A DNA stretch of 6,557 bases from Opitutaceae bacterium (GTDB lineage: Bacteria > Verrucomicrobiota > Verrucomicrobiia > Opitutales > Opitutaceae): positions 1 through 6,557 of the forward strand of contig JAHFTG010000121.1 in assembly GCA_023269455.1 (NCBI GenBank). Direction: 5' to 3'. The stretch's first letter is position 1; each line of letters opens with the position of its first letter. Under the pieces are notes generated by a model. It was not told the DNA's origin. It did not search any database and worked only from the letters and a program-made list of their open reading frames with translations. Of the stretch, positions 5,210-6,557 are shown piece after piece. Both the position numbers and the translations under genes were made by a program.

Positions 5210-5240
5210 CCGCCGGGGTGATTACATCGGGTCAGAGCGC
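5202..5240 (+). repeat. Stem-loop spanning the dehydrogenase stop codon
   Basis: GCGCCTGACC (5202-5211) pairs with GGTCAG-a-GCGC (5230-5240), giving 10 base pairs with one bulged A at 5236 and an 18-base loop. The stop codon (5207-5209) lies in the left arm. No T-tract follows, so it is not a canonical intrinsic terminator. It could protect the 3' end, assist Rho-dependent termination, or be a chance structure in GC-rich DNA. Confidence 0.45.
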
Positions 5241-5302
5241 CCATGCACACGCCTAGTTTAGCATAGACGACAACCTCATCTTGGTGCAGTAAACCATTCA
5301 CC
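5210..5302 (+). promoter_or_regulatory. Intergenic region upstream of the histidine kinase
   Basis: These 93 bases contain the right half of the stem-loop and a short AT-richer patch (TAGTTTAGCATAG, 5254-5266) that could hold a weak -10 element. GGTG (5283-5286) and CACC (5299-5302) could pair just before the start codon. No Shine-Dalgarno sequence and no clear -35 box are visible. The kinase may have its own promoter here or be read through from the dehydrogenase. Confidence 0.3.

Positions 5303-6557
<1,255 letters not shown>

Overview
The window is GC-rich bacterial DNA with densely packed genes and no RNA genes, insertion sequences, CRISPR arrays or phage genes that I can see. Its longest gap between genes is 186 bases. 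The protein types, the GC-rich codon use and the lack of Shine-Dalgarno sequences would suit a member of the Verrucomicrobiota, perhaps Opitutaceae. That assignment is inference from general familiarity, not from a marker gene.

Layout. Positions 1-546 (minus) hold the first 182 residues of a mannose-1-phosphate guanylyltransferase that runs off the left edge. Divergent from it is a single-domain rhodanese (631-966, plus). This ends 3 bases from the stop of a convergent class IV aminotransferase (970-1884, minus). Behind the aminotransferase lie an intrinsic terminator (1929-1966) and a small basic DNA-binding protein (1990-2427, minus). That protein joins an N-terminal coiled coil, a Lys/Ala-rich linker and a C-terminal helix-turn-helix. 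Its upstream region is strikingly AT-rich, with an imperfect 11-bp-arm palindrome. Next is an SDR oxidoreductase (2505-3290, minus).

A 186-base divergent region separates the SDR from two plus-strand genes, probably one transcript. The first is an XRE-like helix-turn-helix fused to a glyoxalase II-type metallo-beta-lactamase hydrolase (3477-4304). The second is a dehydrogenase of the 3-hydroxyisobutyrate/glyoxylate reductase family (4316-5209). A stem-loop spans the stop codon of the second gene. The right edge (5303-6557) is the first 418 residues of a membrane-bound PAS sensor histidine kinase.

How the genes work together. Most are short, separate housekeeping or accessory transcripts: sugar-nucleotide synthesis, sulfur transfer, amino-acid metabolism, chromatin and sensing. 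The clearest functional pair is the hydrolase plus the reductase, which could form a small aldehyde or thioester detoxification unit; this is inferred from family and adjacency. I see no large undescribed system. The most interesting items are the HTH-hydrolase fusion, the chimeric nucleoid-type protein with its AT-rich palindromic promoter, and the matched -10 boxes 5 bases from both start codons of the 3291-3476 divergent region, which suggest leaderless transcripts.
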